In this document: positions 63,715 through 64,000 of the stretch, in pieces | Layout of the letters: each line of letters begins with the position of its first letter | How positions within the stretch are numbered: the first letter of the stretch is position 1 | NCBI RefSeq assembly: GCF_900167075.1 | Contig: NZ_FUWH01000007.1 | Location: 1-64,000, forward strand | From: Sediminibacterium ginsengisoli | Lineage (GTDB): Bacteria; Bacteroidota; Bacteroidia; Chitinophagales; Chitinophagaceae | Reading direction: 5' to 3' | DNA: 64,000 nt | The notes under the pieces: generated by a model | The model's database searches: none | The model's input: only the letters and a program-made list of their open reading frames with translations | Told to the model about the DNA's origin: nothing | Program-made: the position numbers and the translations under genes

Positions 63715-64000
63715 ATGGAAGCACACAAACAGCTGACGATCGGCCTTTTTGGCTTTGGCGTTGTAGGAGAAGGACTTTATAAAGTATTACAGCAGACACC
63801 ATCACTGAAAGCAGAGATCAGGAAAGTATGTATCAAGAACCCGGAAAAGAAAAGAGATGCGCCGGCATCTTTGTTCACTACCAGCCGGGAAGAACTGTTA
63901 TCAGATCCGGCTATAAACGTAATCGTTGAAGTGATCGACGATGCAGATGCAGCCTTTGAAATTGTTTCCACTGCCCTGCTCAATGGTAAAGCCGTTGTAA
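63715..64000 (+). CDS. Homoserine dehydrogenase (partial, runs off right edge)
   Basis: The first 95 codons of an NAD(P)-binding protein: MEAHKQLTIGLFGFGVVGEG is the Rossmann loop of monofunctional homoserine dehydrogenase, and VIVEVIDDADAAFEIV corresponds to its conserved glycine/acid-rich strand region. It would convert aspartate semialdehyde to homoserine. No aspartokinase domain is fused at the N-terminus. It starts 12 bases after metB, so it shares the SAM-responsive transcript. Confidence 0.85.
   Translation, partial: MEAHKQLTIGLFGFGVVGEGLYKVLQQTPSLKAEIRKVCIKNPEKKRDAPASLFTTSREELLSDPAINVIVEVIDDADAAFEIVSTALLNGKAVV

Overview
The window reads as a chromosomal segment of a Bacteroidota bacterium, most likely of the Chitinophagaceae or a close relative. 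The evidence is type IX secretion (T9SS) C-terminal sorting domains on at least two exported proteins, a SusC-type plug signature inside an alpha-2-macroglobulin, type III glutamine synthetase, a DUF2807 protein, many short lipoproteins, and promoters of the Bacteroidota form TTG-N19/20-TAnnTTTG. Gene starts generally lack a Shine-Dalgarno sequence. No tRNA, rRNA, insertion sequence, prophage or CRISPR array was seen.

Layout. 1-3400 (minus) is a run of exported proteins: a fibre-like protein cut by the left edge, a 279-residue secreted protein, a T9SS cargo and a lipoprotein. A canonical promoter lies 370 bases upstream, and a 27-bp triple tandem repeat lies inside the run. 3897-4774 (minus) is rpsL-rpsG with its own promoter and terminator. 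5071-10167 is a 1698-residue T9SS surface protein. 10223-25359 is mostly housekeeping: ilvE, an unknown gene, rdgB, a thioesterase, aroE, a phosphosulfolactate synthase homologue, a TPR protein, yidC, a DUF4407 membrane protein, pyrG, an exported dienelactone hydrolase-like protein, proC and hldD. 25439-35459 holds purL, a DUF2807 protein, glnN, accB-accC, efp and sucD.

35633-41881 encodes a 2082-residue alpha-2-macroglobulin with a thioester-type motif and an embedded TonB-receptor plug-like segment. It is followed by an FAD oxidoreductase, a small membrane protein, an M61 peptidase and a BamE-like lipoprotein. A 610-bp low-coding gap precedes a three-gene unit of two lipoproteins and an ATP-grasp glutathionylspermidine synthetase-like enzyme, which resembles E. 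coli ygiBC. Then come a lipoprotein, aspS, a membrane protein, rarA, a protein with a papain-like Cys-His-Asp pattern (candidate toxin or effector), an M28 peptidase, a flavoprotein plus GT-C glycosyltransferase pair, an ElaA acetyltransferase and uvrA. The right end is a SAM-I riboswitch driving a trans-sulfuration enzyme and homoserine dehydrogenase (cut by the right edge), a methionine-synthesis operon.

The most interesting points are the ygiBC-like lipoprotein/ATP-grasp unit, the papain-like candidate toxin, the plug-bearing alpha-2-macroglobulin, an EF-P with arginine instead of lysine at the modification tip, and a surface protein whose repeats step in multiples of 11 residues. All functional assignments come from reading the sequence and from recalled family knowledge; no database search was run.
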